From Desulfobacteraceae bacterium (lineage in GTDB: Bacteria > Desulfobacterota > Desulfobacteria > Desulfobacterales > SURF-7), in contig QZKS01000077.1 of the NCBI GenBank assembly GCA_003599865.1, positions 1 to 55,431 on the forward strand: a DNA stretch of 55,431 nucleotides, read 5' to 3'. The position numbers were made by a program, and so were the translations under genes. Shown here in pieces: positions 1-6,906 of this stretch (the stretch's first letter is position 1; the number at the start of each line of letters is the position of its first letter). The notes under the pieces were generated by a model. That model saw nothing but the letters and a program-made list of their open reading frames with translations, made no database searches and was not told the DNA's origin.

Positions 1-189
1 TAGTTGGCCGGGCTTAATGGCACCGCTTGTTTCAAAAAGGGGCTTATAAACATCAAGAACCGTTTCCAGAATGGCTTGTGCTTCAAACGGTGAACATTCA
101 AGGCCGGATGCAATTTTATTCAGAAATTGCTGGTCAAGCTGCTTCTGAGCTAATCGGTTCCATTTTTGTAAGGATGTATTATTGATCAT
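1..189 (-). CDS. N-terminal part of a DUF1670-like protein, cut by the window edge
   Basis: An open frame of 63 codons runs from an ATG at 189 to the left edge without a stop, so only the N-terminus is visible. A GGAGG lies six bases upstream of this ATG (196-200), which supports the start. The segment has the wording I associate with DUF1670 proteins: a Leu/Gln-rich start, then CSPFEAQAILETV, and SGAIKPGQ near the edge. The function of that family is unknown to me; homologs often carry a helix-turn-helix further on and occur in many near-identical copies, which would fit a mobile or repeated gene. The rest of the gene is outside the window. Confidence 0.55.
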   Translation of the reverse strand, partial: MINNTSLQKWNRLAQKQLDQQFLNKIASGLECSPFEAQAILETVLDVYKPLFETSGAIKPGQL

Positions 190-220
190 GATGAACCTCC
201 AAGTCGTAAAGAAAGAAGCA

Positions 221-269
221 TTTTCGGCAAACTCCGGTCGGGCTACGCCCTCCCTACGTTTGCCGAAAA
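221..269. repeat. Perfect 12-bp inverted repeat with a nested hairpin
   Basis: TTTTCGGCAAAC (221-232) and GTTTGCCGAAAA (258-269) are exact reverse complements around a 25-base interior. The interior itself contains GGGC-TAC-GCCC, so the whole can fold as a nested hairpin. It sits directly upstream of the DUF1670-like gene. It may be a terminator, or the end of a mobile unit carrying that gene; the sequence alone does not decide. Confidence 0.7.
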
Positions 270-330
270 GATGAGATCGGTTCATCATCATTACACTAAA
301 ATTCTCCTCTTGGCCATATGGCACAATTAT

Positions 331-400
331 AGGGGGGATTAAGGGGGGTGTAATGTTTTCATCGAAAAACCAAGACACCCCCCAAGCCCCCCAAGGGGGG
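331..400. repeat. G-run/C-run inverted repeat
   Basis: GGGGGGTGT (343-351) pairs exactly with ACACCCCCC (375-383). Further six-base G and C runs on both sides extend the pairing imperfectly, and another G6 run ends the element at 400. Such C6-AAG-C6 blocks are typical of dispersed intergenic repeats. Only one copy is present in this window. Confidence 0.5.
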
Positions 401-593
401 AATTTAAATAAAGATCGCTCTTCAAATGCGGTTTACCCCAAACCACCTTAGAATCGCTTGACACCTGCCCTGCATTGTGTAACGTACCTATAACCGACAA
501 AAATCATTCTATTTGTCAACATGTTTCTTTGATCGGCAGGGCCTTCTTTTTTGATGTTAACCCGACATTCACTGGATAGACGGAGGTGTTGCG

Positions 594-2267
594 ATGCAGG
601 AAAAGATCTGGCATAAATCCTATGCAAAAGGTGTCCCCAGGACAATTGACTATGAAAAGATCACCATTTCTCAAGCACTGACGCGGTCGGCCAAAAAATT
701 CCCTTCCAAAACAGCCCTGAATTATATGGGGAAAATCATCACCTACCAACAGTATGATGCCATGGTCAATCAGTTTGCAAGGGTTTTGCTGGATGCCGGT
801 ATTTCCGAAGGTGACAAGGTGGCGGTATGCCTTCCCAACATCCCCCAGGCGTTTATTGCCGATATGGCCATCTTCCGGATCGGGGCCGTGATCGCCCAGA
901 ACAACCCCTTGTACACTGAGAGAGAGCTTGCGTACCAGCTGAATGATTCCGATGCAAAGATCATTGTGACCCTCTCTCTTCTCGTACCCCGGATTGAAAA
1001 AATTCAATCCCAGACAAAAATACAAAAAATTATCGCCTGCCATATCAACTCCTATCTCCCGTTTCCCAAGAAACAGCTTTTTCCGTTTGTCAAAAAAGAA
1101 ATGGTGCGCAAAATTATCCCAACCGAAAATGTGGTTGTTTTTCAGGATATCATTCGAAAATATTCTTCAGACCCGGTGGCGGAAAAAGGCAAGTGGGAAA
1201 ACACCGCGGCATTGATCTATACCGGCGGCACGACCGGAGTCAGCAAGGGCGTCATGCTCACCCATGCCAATTTAAGCTCCAACGTGCAGCAGTTCGCCTC
1301 CTGGTTTCCGGATCTCAAAGAGGGAGAAGAAACTTTGATGGGCAATTTCCCGGTCTTTCATTCCGCCGGATTTACCGCCATTCAGAATTACAGCGCCTGG
1401 ATGGCCCACGGGATCATTCTGGTTCCCCGGCCGGAACCCAAGATCAATATCGAGCTGATCAAAAAATACCGGCCCACATTCCTTCCCGGCGTACCCACCA
1501 TCTTTGTCGGCCTGCTCAATGATCCGGAATTCCGGAAGCTGGATTTTTCCTCCATCAAAGGCTTTTTTTCCGGTGCCGCACCCCTTGCCTCCGATACCAT
1601 CCGTGACCTGAAAAATCTTACCGGCGCCCTGATGTGTGAAGTCTACGGATCAACCGAAACATCCCCCATTGTCTGTGCCACGCCGTGGGGAGGAGCAGTC
1701 AAACCCGGAACCGTGGGATGTCCGGTTCCGGATACCGATATCCGGATCGTTGACAAGGATAATCCGGAAAAGGAACTGCCGGTCGGTGAAATCGGGGAAA
1801 TTAAAATCACAGGGCCTCAGATCATGGCCGGTTATTATAAAAAAGAAAAGGAAACGCACGAGGTCATCAAAGACGGATGGTTTCTGACCGGGGATATCGG
1901 AAAATTCGACGAAGACGGCTACCTGTCCATCATTGACCGGAAAAAGGATATGGTCATCGCCGGAGGATACAATATCTATCCGGTGGAAGTGGACAAGGTG
2001 CTGTTTGAGCATCCCAAAATTCTGGAAGCCTGCACGGTCGGTATTCCGGACAGCTACCGGGGAGAAACCATCAAAGCCTTTATCGTGTTAAAAGACGGGG
2101 AATCCTGCACGCCTGAAGAGGTCAAAGCCTTTTGCAAAGAACGACTGGCGGCGTATAAGATTCCAAAACAGATTGAATTCATCAAGGATCTCCCCAAAAG
2201 CAGTGTCGGGAAAATTTTGCGGAGAGAACTTCGGGACAGGGAAATGGAGAAAGCCGGGCAGGCGTGA
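594..2267 (+). CDS. Long-chain fatty-acid/acyl-CoA ligase (AMP-forming)
   Basis: This 557-residue protein activates a carboxylic acid to its acyl-CoA through an acyl-adenylate. It has the order of ANL-superfamily motifs: the phosphate-binding loop YTGGTTGVSKG (about residue 210), YGSTET (about 351), the WFLTGDIG hinge region, DRKKDMVIAGGYNIYP, and a C-terminal KSSVGKILRREL carrying the catalytic lysine. The length matches FadD-type enzymes. GGAGGTG lies about six bases before the ATG at 594, which fixes the start. Four bases separate it from cmoA, so the three genes to 3959 are likely one transcript. The chain length of the substrate cannot be read from the sequence; a medium- or long-chain fatty acid is the usual case. 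Confidence 0.9.
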   Translation: MQEKIWHKSYAKGVPRTIDYEKITISQALTRSAKKFPSKTALNYMGKIITYQQYDAMVNQFARVLLDAGISEGDKVAVCLPNIPQAFIADMAIFRIGAVIAQNNPLYTERELAYQLNDSDAKIIVTLSLLVPRIEKIQSQTKIQKIIACHINSYLPFPKKQLFPFVKKEMVRKIIPTENVVVFQDIIRKYSSDPVAEKGKWENTAALIYTGGTTGVSKGVMLTHANLSSNVQQFASWFPDLKEGEETLMGNFPVFHSAGFTAIQNYSAWMAHGIILVPRPEPKINIELIKKYRPTFLPGVPTIFVGLLNDPEFRKLDFSSIKGFFSGAAPLASDTIRDLKNLTGALMCEVYGSTETSPIVCATPWGGAVKPGTVGCPVPDTDIRIVDKDNPEKELPVGEIGEIKITGPQIMAGYYKKEKETHEVIKDGWFLTGDIGKFDEDGYLSIIDRKKDMVIAGGYNIYPVEVDKVLFEHPKILEACTVGIPDSYRGETIKAFIVLKDGESCTPEEVKAFCKERLAAYKIPKQIEFIKDLPKSSVGKILRRELRDREMEKAGQA

Positions 2268-2271
2268 CCTT

Positions 2272-2994
2272 ATGCCGAAAGATACGATATACAAAACACC
2301 ACGGAAAAAAGTTCCGCCGTTTGAATTCAATCAGGCGGTTGCGGATGTCTTTGATGACATGATTCAGCGTTCCGTGCCGTTTTATCAGGAGATCATCAAG
2401 CGTCAGGCCGAACTGATCCGGCTTTTTTATCAAAAAAATTCAAAAATTTATGATCTGGGCTGCTCCAACGGCAATCTTGGAATCCATCTGTGCGGCATCA
2501 TGTGCGACCCTTTCAGCATGATTGCCGTGGACAGCTCCAACCCCATGCTGACCGTTTATCAGGAAAAGCTGGCCTCCTGCCCCGGAAAGGAACGGATCAT
2601 CCTGCAATGCAATGATATCATGAATGTCGACCTCGCCGATGCATCGGTCGTCATTCTCAACCTGACCCTCCAGTTTCTGCCCGTGCATCACCGGTATGAA
2701 CTGCTGGAACGGATTTATTCCGCCCTTGTTCCGGACGGTGTCTTCCTGTTTACGGAAAAAATTGTTCATCCGGACGATTCATTTGCGCAGCTCCAGAAAG
2801 ATTTTTATTATGACTTCAAGCGGGAAAACGGATACTGTGAACTGGAGATCAGCCAGAAACGGGAAGCCCTGGAAAATGTCCTGATCCCGGAAACGATTGA
2901 AACACACCTGGCCCGTCTTGAACAGATCGGATTCCGGAAAATGGATGCCTGGTTCAAATGGTTTAATTTCTGTTCCATCCTATGTCAAAAATAA
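2272..2994 (+). CDS. cmoA: Carboxy-S-adenosyl-L-methionine synthase CmoA
   Basis: CmoA converts S-adenosylmethionine and prephenate to carboxy-SAM, the donor used by CmoB on uridine 34 of tRNA. The 240-residue product keeps the family landmarks in order: DMIQRSVPFY near the N-terminus, the SAM-binding YDLGCSNGNLG, VVILNLTLQFLP, then DFKRENGYCELEISQKR and a C-terminal WFKWFNF. A longer frame opens at 2173 but would lie inside the ligase gene, so the ATG at 2272, four bases after the ligase stop, is the sensible start. It overlaps cmoB at its 3' end. E. coli CmoA is about 247 residues, so the length is normal. Confidence 0.95.
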   Translation: MPKDTIYKTPRKKVPPFEFNQAVADVFDDMIQRSVPFYQEIIKRQAELIRLFYQKNSKIYDLGCSNGNLGIHLCGIMCDPFSMIAVDSSNPMLTVYQEKLASCPGKERIILQCNDIMNVDLADASVVILNLTLQFLPVHHRYELLERIYSALVPDGVFLFTEKIVHPDDSFAQLQKDFYYDFKRENGYCELEISQKREALENVLIPETIETHLARLEQIGFRKMDAWFKWFNFCSILCQK

Positions 2995-3959
2995 TGGAAA
3001 ACAATATCCTCCTGAACCGGCTGCTCGGTGATTACGCGGAAATGATTCAGCCGATCCTGGAGAAAAAACAGGCCGAAATCTTCGGCGGGAACATCAAGGG
3101 GAGGAAATACCGGAAAACACTCGAAGCGCTTCCCGAAATCAAACCTTCTTCCATCGATGTGCTTTCGGATCGGGTCCGGATCGGCCGCAAAGAAGACATC
3201 ACACCGGAAGAAAAAAATAATCTTCTTCACTGCCTTAGGCAGCTGAATCCCTGGCGCAAAGGGCCGTTTCAACTATTCGGCATCGATATTGACACGGAAT
3301 GGCGCTCGGACATGAAATGGAACCGCCTGAAAGATCATATCGCCCCCCTTGCCCATAAACGGATTCTGGATATCGGGAGCAGCAACGGATATTACATGTT
3401 TAAAATGGCCTCCCAGCAGCCGGAATGCGTGATCGGAATCGAGCCCTACCTGACGTTCTACTTTCAGTATCATGCCCTGCAGACCTATCTTCAGTTTGAC
3501 AGGCTATGCTGCCTGCCGCTGAAGATTGAAGAAATGCCGGTAATGAAGGAATGGTTTGACACGGTTTTCTGCATGGGGATTCTGTATCATCGCAGATCGC
3601 CCCTGGACATGCTCCTCCGGATTCGATCCTGCCTGAAAACAGGAGGAGAACTCGTCCTGGAAACCCTGATCCTGGAAGGAGATGCCGATCTGGCCCTGGT
3701 TCCCGAAAACCGGTATGCCAAAATGAACAATGTGTATTTTATCCCCACGGTCCCGTGTCTGCGGACCTGGCTTGTCCGGACCGGATTTCACCACATCCGG
3801 TGCATCGACATCACCCGGACGACTTCGGAAGAACAGCACCGGACCGAATGGGTGGATACCGAATCTCTCGAAGACTTTCTGGATGACCGGGATCCGAACA
3901 AAACCGTGGAAGGATATCCTTCACCGGTCCGGGCGATCATTCTTGCCGATGCAAAATAA
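2982..3959 (+). CDS. cmoB: tRNA U34 carboxymethyltransferase CmoB
   Basis: CmoB transfers the carboxymethyl group of carboxy-SAM to 5-hydroxyuridine 34, giving cmo5U in tRNAs that read several codons of a box. The 325-residue frame has the diagnostic block LNPWRKGPFQLFGIDIDTEW (about residues 88-107), the SAM motif ILDIGSSNGYYMFK, then VIGIEP and FDTVFCMGILYHRRSP. The first ATG (2982) overlaps the cmoA end by 13 bases; a second ATG at 2994 shares its A with the cmoA stop (TAATG) and is equally plausible. Either arrangement implies translational coupling. The gene ends just before a strong hairpin at 4026-4053. Confidence 0.95.
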   Translation: MSKIMENNILLNRLLGDYAEMIQPILEKKQAEIFGGNIKGRKYRKTLEALPEIKPSSIDVLSDRVRIGRKEDITPEEKNNLLHCLRQLNPWRKGPFQLFGIDIDTEWRSDMKWNRLKDHIAPLAHKRILDIGSSNGYYMFKMASQQPECVIGIEPYLTFYFQYHALQTYLQFDRLCCLPLKIEEMPVMKEWFDTVFCMGILYHRRSPLDMLLRIRSCLKTGGELVLETLILEGDADLALVPENRYAKMNNVYFIPTVPCLRTWLVRTGFHHIRCIDITRTTSEEQHRTEWVDTESLEDFLDDRDPNKTVEGYPSPVRAIILADAK

Positions 3960-4025
3960 GGGTTACATATGGTCTGATATTACAACAAGTAATCCATTTC
4001 ATCTGAGCAATTTCTGATCGGACAC

Positions 4026-4053
4026 GGAGGACCTTATTCAGCAAAGGTCCTCC
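4026..4053. terminator. Hairpin between convergent cmoB and amidohydrolase genes
   Basis: GGAGGACCTT (4026-4035) and AAGGTCCTCC (4044-4053) are perfect 10-bp arms around an eight-base loop. The hairpin lies between two convergent genes, so it probably acts as a terminator in both directions. T residues are sparse after the stem, so efficiency is uncertain. Confidence 0.75.
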
Positions 4054-4060
4054 TTATCAT

Positions 4061-5731
4061 CTATCCTCTCCGCAGTGTTCTGCCTCCTCTGATGCCGGTC
4101 GCAACTCCATCTTCAATTGAAAGCTCGCCATTAACCAGCAGATGGGTAATGCCTTCCGAGTACTGATGGGGCGATGCAACTGTTGCATGATCCGTAACCG
4201 ACTGTAAGTCTATTACCGCGATATCCGCATAATAGTTAACTGCAATTTTCCCTCTTGCCTTGATATTGAACTTTTCAGCCGGCAGGCTGGTCATGGAACG
4301 TATTGCCTGGCTTAAACTTATCATTTTTCTTTTGATCACATACTCTTTCAGCTTTTTTGGAAATGTGCCGTATGTCCGGGGGTGCGGCATGGTCATTCCT
4401 TTTGGAATTGTCCAGCCGTCTGATGCGGTTATGATATAATCCTTCGGCATCAGGTCTTCCACAATCTTCAGACTCTGAGCATAAAATATCGCCAGCGGTA
4501 CTGTGTCTTCACATACCATATCCACATAGGATTCTTCGGGAGTCCGGCCTTCCATTTCAGCGATTTCCGCTATGGTTTTTCCTTCAAAGTCGCTTTTTTC
4601 CGGATAAAATGTAATATATGTCTTTTCGGGTCCCAGGTAGGTAAATACCTGTGCGATCTCATTCCGGATCTGCTGTTTTCCGTCTCTGGTCTTGAATCTA
4701 TCCGGAACACCGCTGCCGGACAGATATTGATTGGGAAGAAGATAGGTCAGTGTCGTTGAACTCAGGTTATAGGGATATTGATCGGCTGTGATATCCATCC
4801 CTTCCATGCGTGCCTGTTCGATCACATCCAGAAGCTGGTCTGCAGATACATTTTCAAACGGTGCACTGATTTTCAGATGGGATATCTCAACCGGAACTTC
4901 TGCCCGCCTGCCGATTTCAATGGCCTCTTTTACCGCCTCGATCACGCCGATTCTGCCGTCCGGGTATCGTTTTCCGGATTCGTCACGCACATGAGTGGTA
5001 TAGATACCGCCGCATTTCCGGGCAATCCGGGCCAGTTCGATCAATTCCTCTGTTGTTGAAAGAAATCCAGGCGCATACTCCAGCCCGGTTGAAAGCCCCA
5101 CACACCCTTTTTCCATCTCTTCCTGAACCCTGCGCTTCATGGCTTCCTGTTGATTCTGAGTCAGAATCCGAGGCTGGTTGTTGCCAAACAATGCTTCCCG
5201 AATCACGCCATGAGGTGCAAGCTGATAGACATTTGTTCCAAAAGAAACCGAATCCACCAGATCCATCCACTCATTGATATCCGAGTACCCCCACCCGCAA
5301 TTACCGGTCACAACGGTTGTCACACCCTGATATAGATAGTTGTAGTTCCCTTTCCAGCTCGGCATCAGGTATGCCCCGTATCGTTTCCAGCCCGCCTTCT
5401 TGAAAGTAAGGTCACAATGAGTATGGATATCGATAAAACCAGGTGTAATGACCTTCTCATCCGCATCGATCACCGTTGCAGCATCATTATCCAGATCTCC
5501 GATTGCGACAATCCTGTCTCCTTTTATCCCGATATCGGCAAAATACGGATTTGAATTGGTTCCATCATAAATCTGCCCGTTCCGGATCAAAACATCATAA
5601 GCATGCTCCCGGGTGATCTGTATTTGACTGCATCCAACCGCCTGCATGGATACTGACAGCCCAATGGCAGCCACAGCCGTCTGCTGTAAAAAACCACGCC
5701 GGGTCGTTCCCGTTTCATTCGGTTTGCTCAT
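4061..5731 (-). CDS. Exported N-acyl-D-amino-acid deacylase family amidohydrolase
   Basis: The 556-residue protein belongs to the D-aminoacylase/amidohydrolase superfamily, which hydrolyses N-acyl-D-amino acids or related amides at a metal centre in a TIM barrel. The N-terminus is a Tat signal (TRRGFLQQ then a hydrophobic run) ending in a lipobox-like VGCS, so a periplasmic lipoprotein is likely. Metal-site motifs are visible in order: DIHTHCD (about residue 98), a TTHVRDE histidine, EISHLKIS, and a late ASDGWT aspartate. A small beta domain flanks the barrel at both ends. It is transcribed alone, convergent with cmoB. The exact substrate is not evident; recycling of D-amino-acid amides is the family expectation. 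Confidence 0.85.
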   Translation of the reverse strand: MSKPNETGTTRRGFLQQTAVAAIGLSVSMQAVGCSQIQITREHAYDVLIRNGQIYDGTNSNPYFADIGIKGDRIVAIGDLDNDAATVIDADEKVITPGFIDIHTHCDLTFKKAGWKRYGAYLMPSWKGNYNYLYQGVTTVVTGNCGWGYSDINEWMDLVDSVSFGTNVYQLAPHGVIREALFGNNQPRILTQNQQEAMKRRVQEEMEKGCVGLSTGLEYAPGFLSTTEELIELARIARKCGGIYTTHVRDESGKRYPDGRIGVIEAVKEAIEIGRRAEVPVEISHLKISAPFENVSADQLLDVIEQARMEGMDITADQYPYNLSSTTLTYLLPNQYLSGSGVPDRFKTRDGKQQIRNEIAQVFTYLGPEKTYITFYPEKSDFEGKTIAEIAEMEGRTPEESYVDMVCEDTVPLAIFYAQSLKIVEDLMPKDYIITASDGWTIPKGMTMPHPRTYGTFPKKLKEYVIKRKMISLSQAIRSMTSLPAEKFNIKARGKIAVNYYADIAVIDLQSVTDHATVASPHQYSEGITHLLVNGELSIEDGVATGIRGGRTLRRG

Positions 5732-6120
5732 GGATTTGCTCCTTTAAGATTTATCATTCAGGAAAAACATTCGTATTACGTTATCCATAAAAGCCCTTGT
5801 TTGTCAATTCCTTGCGTAATTCCGGGGACAGCATGCTTACTTCAAAAATTTATTGACACGCAATTAGATATGGTGTCCCCCGAATTCGAATTCATTTTCT
5901 TATGATCCTTGACCTTCAAGGAATTGATCTTATCCTATTCTTATATTCTATTAGCGATATGATCTCCGGCCTCCGGTTACTCTCCTCCTTGCTGACCGAC
6001 TGAACAGATTGTCCTGAATGATGTTTGTGACGATTGTTAATAAAATCGCTAATGAAATCATATCATTATATTATACGGCGCGGCAAAATCATACCGTGCC
6101 GATATTGATGGAGGTGTGCC
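5732..6120. other. Intergenic stretch with a palindromic repeat, upstream of usp
   Basis: No gene is visible. The stretch holds a 69-bp palindrome-ended repeat (5818-5886), a TTAGCGAT/ATCGCTAA pair (5951-5958 and 6045-6052) and a GATATGAT/ATCATATC pair (5956-5963 and 6057-6064). The two pairs overlap, so they could only form alternatively. GGAGGTG just before 6121 is the ribosome-binding site of the stress-protein gene. Confidence 0.55.
5818..5886. repeat. REP-like palindromic element, copy 1
   Basis: The ends AATTCCGGGGACA (5818-5830) and TGTCCCCCGAATT (5874-5886) are reverse complements with one mismatch. The interior shares long blocks with copy 2 at 8842-8918, notably TTCAAAAATTTATTGACAC and GCAATTAG. 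A left half occurs again at 17276-17300. Such elements are commonly mobilised by REP-associated tyrosine transposases, and a broken one lies at 28705-29149; linking them is inference. Confidence 0.75.
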
Positions 6121-6573
6121 ATGGAAATTCGAAAAATTCTTTGGCCTACGGATTTTTCAGCAAGCGCAAAAAATGCGCTTGATTACGTAAAGTCGATAAC
6201 GGAAAGATACGGCCCTGAAATTCATGTACTGTATGTTATTGAGGATATTGCACATCACAAGGAATGGTATGGAAAATTTGATCCGGCACATGTTGAAAAA
6301 CTGGTAGAATGGGAAAACCAAAAAGCCGATGAACGGCTGGAGCAAATCTGTTCGCGGCATCTCGAAAATTGCCCGTTATATATTCGGCATATTCGGGTCG
6401 GTGATCCGGCCCAGGAAATCCTCAAGCTGATTGATGATGAAAAGATCGATATGGTTGTGATGTCGACAAAGGGCACCAAAGGACATTTTCAGTTTGGCAG
6501 TGTAGCAGACAAGGTGGTGAAAAATGCAACCATACCGGTCTTGACGATTCCGGTCAACAATCAGTCGGGATAA
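6121..6573 (+). CDS. Universal stress protein, UspA family
   Basis: This 150-residue single-domain protein shows the UspA fold signatures: an N-terminal ILWPTDFSASAKNALDY, a central DMVVMSTKG, and a C-terminal glycine-rich ATP-binding stretch (GTKGHFQFGSVADKVVKNA) followed by PVLTIPV. That G-rich pattern fits the ATP-binding subclass. GGAGGTG precedes the ATG at a normal distance. It is cytoplasmic and is followed 68 bases later by the small cysteine-rich gene on the same strand, so the two may be co-transcribed. The physiological cue is unknown. Confidence 0.9.
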   Translation: MEIRKILWPTDFSASAKNALDYVKSITERYGPEIHVLYVIEDIAHHKEWYGKFDPAHVEKLVEWENQKADERLEQICSRHLENCPLYIRHIRVGDPAQEILKLIDDEKIDMVVMSTKGTKGHFQFGSVADKVVKNATIPVLTIPVNNQSG

Positions 6574-6641
6574 TATAGTGATGTGCATATCAAAAAATAC
6601 AACCCTTCATGACTCACTTTCATGATAGAGGAGGTGATCTT

Positions 6642-6782
6642 ATGAACAATAAATCAAAGGAAAAAGAGTTGGATTGCGGACGTCATTGCCGTTCGGTTAT
6701 CCAAAAATGTCTTGATAGCGGAGAAGACAGATCGGTTTGCGAAATCAAACGCGCAAAATGTGTCTCCTACTGCCCCCAATAG
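6642..6782 (+). CDS. Small cysteine-rich protein (46 residues), unknown function
   Basis: A GAGGAGGTGATCTT sequence, a near-perfect ribosome-binding site, precedes the ATG at 6642; the frame closes with TAG at 6780-6782. The product has six cysteines at residues 12, 16, 23, 33, 40 and 44, giving CX3C, X6, C, X9, C, X6, then CX3C. The N-terminal third is strongly charged (NNKSKEKE). There is no signal peptide, so a cytoplasmic metal-binding, iron-sulfur or redox-active role is possible. I do not recognise the family. A strong hairpin directly follows (6815-6840), so this small gene ends its own transcript, perhaps with usp. That it is translated is inferred from the ribosome-binding site and cysteine spacing. 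Confidence 0.65.
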   Translation: MNNKSKEKELDCGRHCRSVIQKCLDSGEDRSVCEIKRAKCVSYCPQ

Positions 6783-6814
6783 ATAATCCAAACTGTTTCA
6801 ATAAAGTAATAACC

Positions 6815-6840
6815 GGAGGGGATTTTGTGAAATCCCCTCC
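6815..6840 (+). terminator. Terminator hairpin after the small cysteine-rich gene
   Basis: GGAGGGGATTT (6815-6825) pairs perfectly with AAATCCCCTCC (6830-6840) over 11 bp with a four-base loop. It sits 32 bases after the stop and upstream of the aconitase ribosome-binding site, so it separates the two transcripts. Confidence 0.75.
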
Positions 6841-6906
6841 CCCGTTTATACTGAACTTACACGACCGCGATGAATAAAAAATATTTCCGGTAAGGAGGTT
6901 CGAGAT

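Larger units (their letters stand above)
190..593. other. Gene-free stretch with two inverted repeats before the acyl-CoA ligase
   Basis: No convincing coding frame is present. The stretch holds the ribosome-binding site of the leftward gene, a perfect 12-bp inverted repeat (221-269), a G-run/C-run inverted repeat (331-400), and the ribosome-binding site of the rightward ligase (GGAGGTG at about 582-588). I see no clear promoter pair that I would defend. Confidence 0.6.

Noticed and set aside
516-1043. A 175-codon minus-strand frame overlapping the acyl-CoA ligase
   Set aside because: Antisense to an unambiguous ligase and without start signals.
5951-6064. TTAGCGAT/ATCGCTAA and GATATGAT/ATCATATC pairs as a riboswitch
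   Set aside because: The arms overlap in swapped order and no known aptamer features are present.
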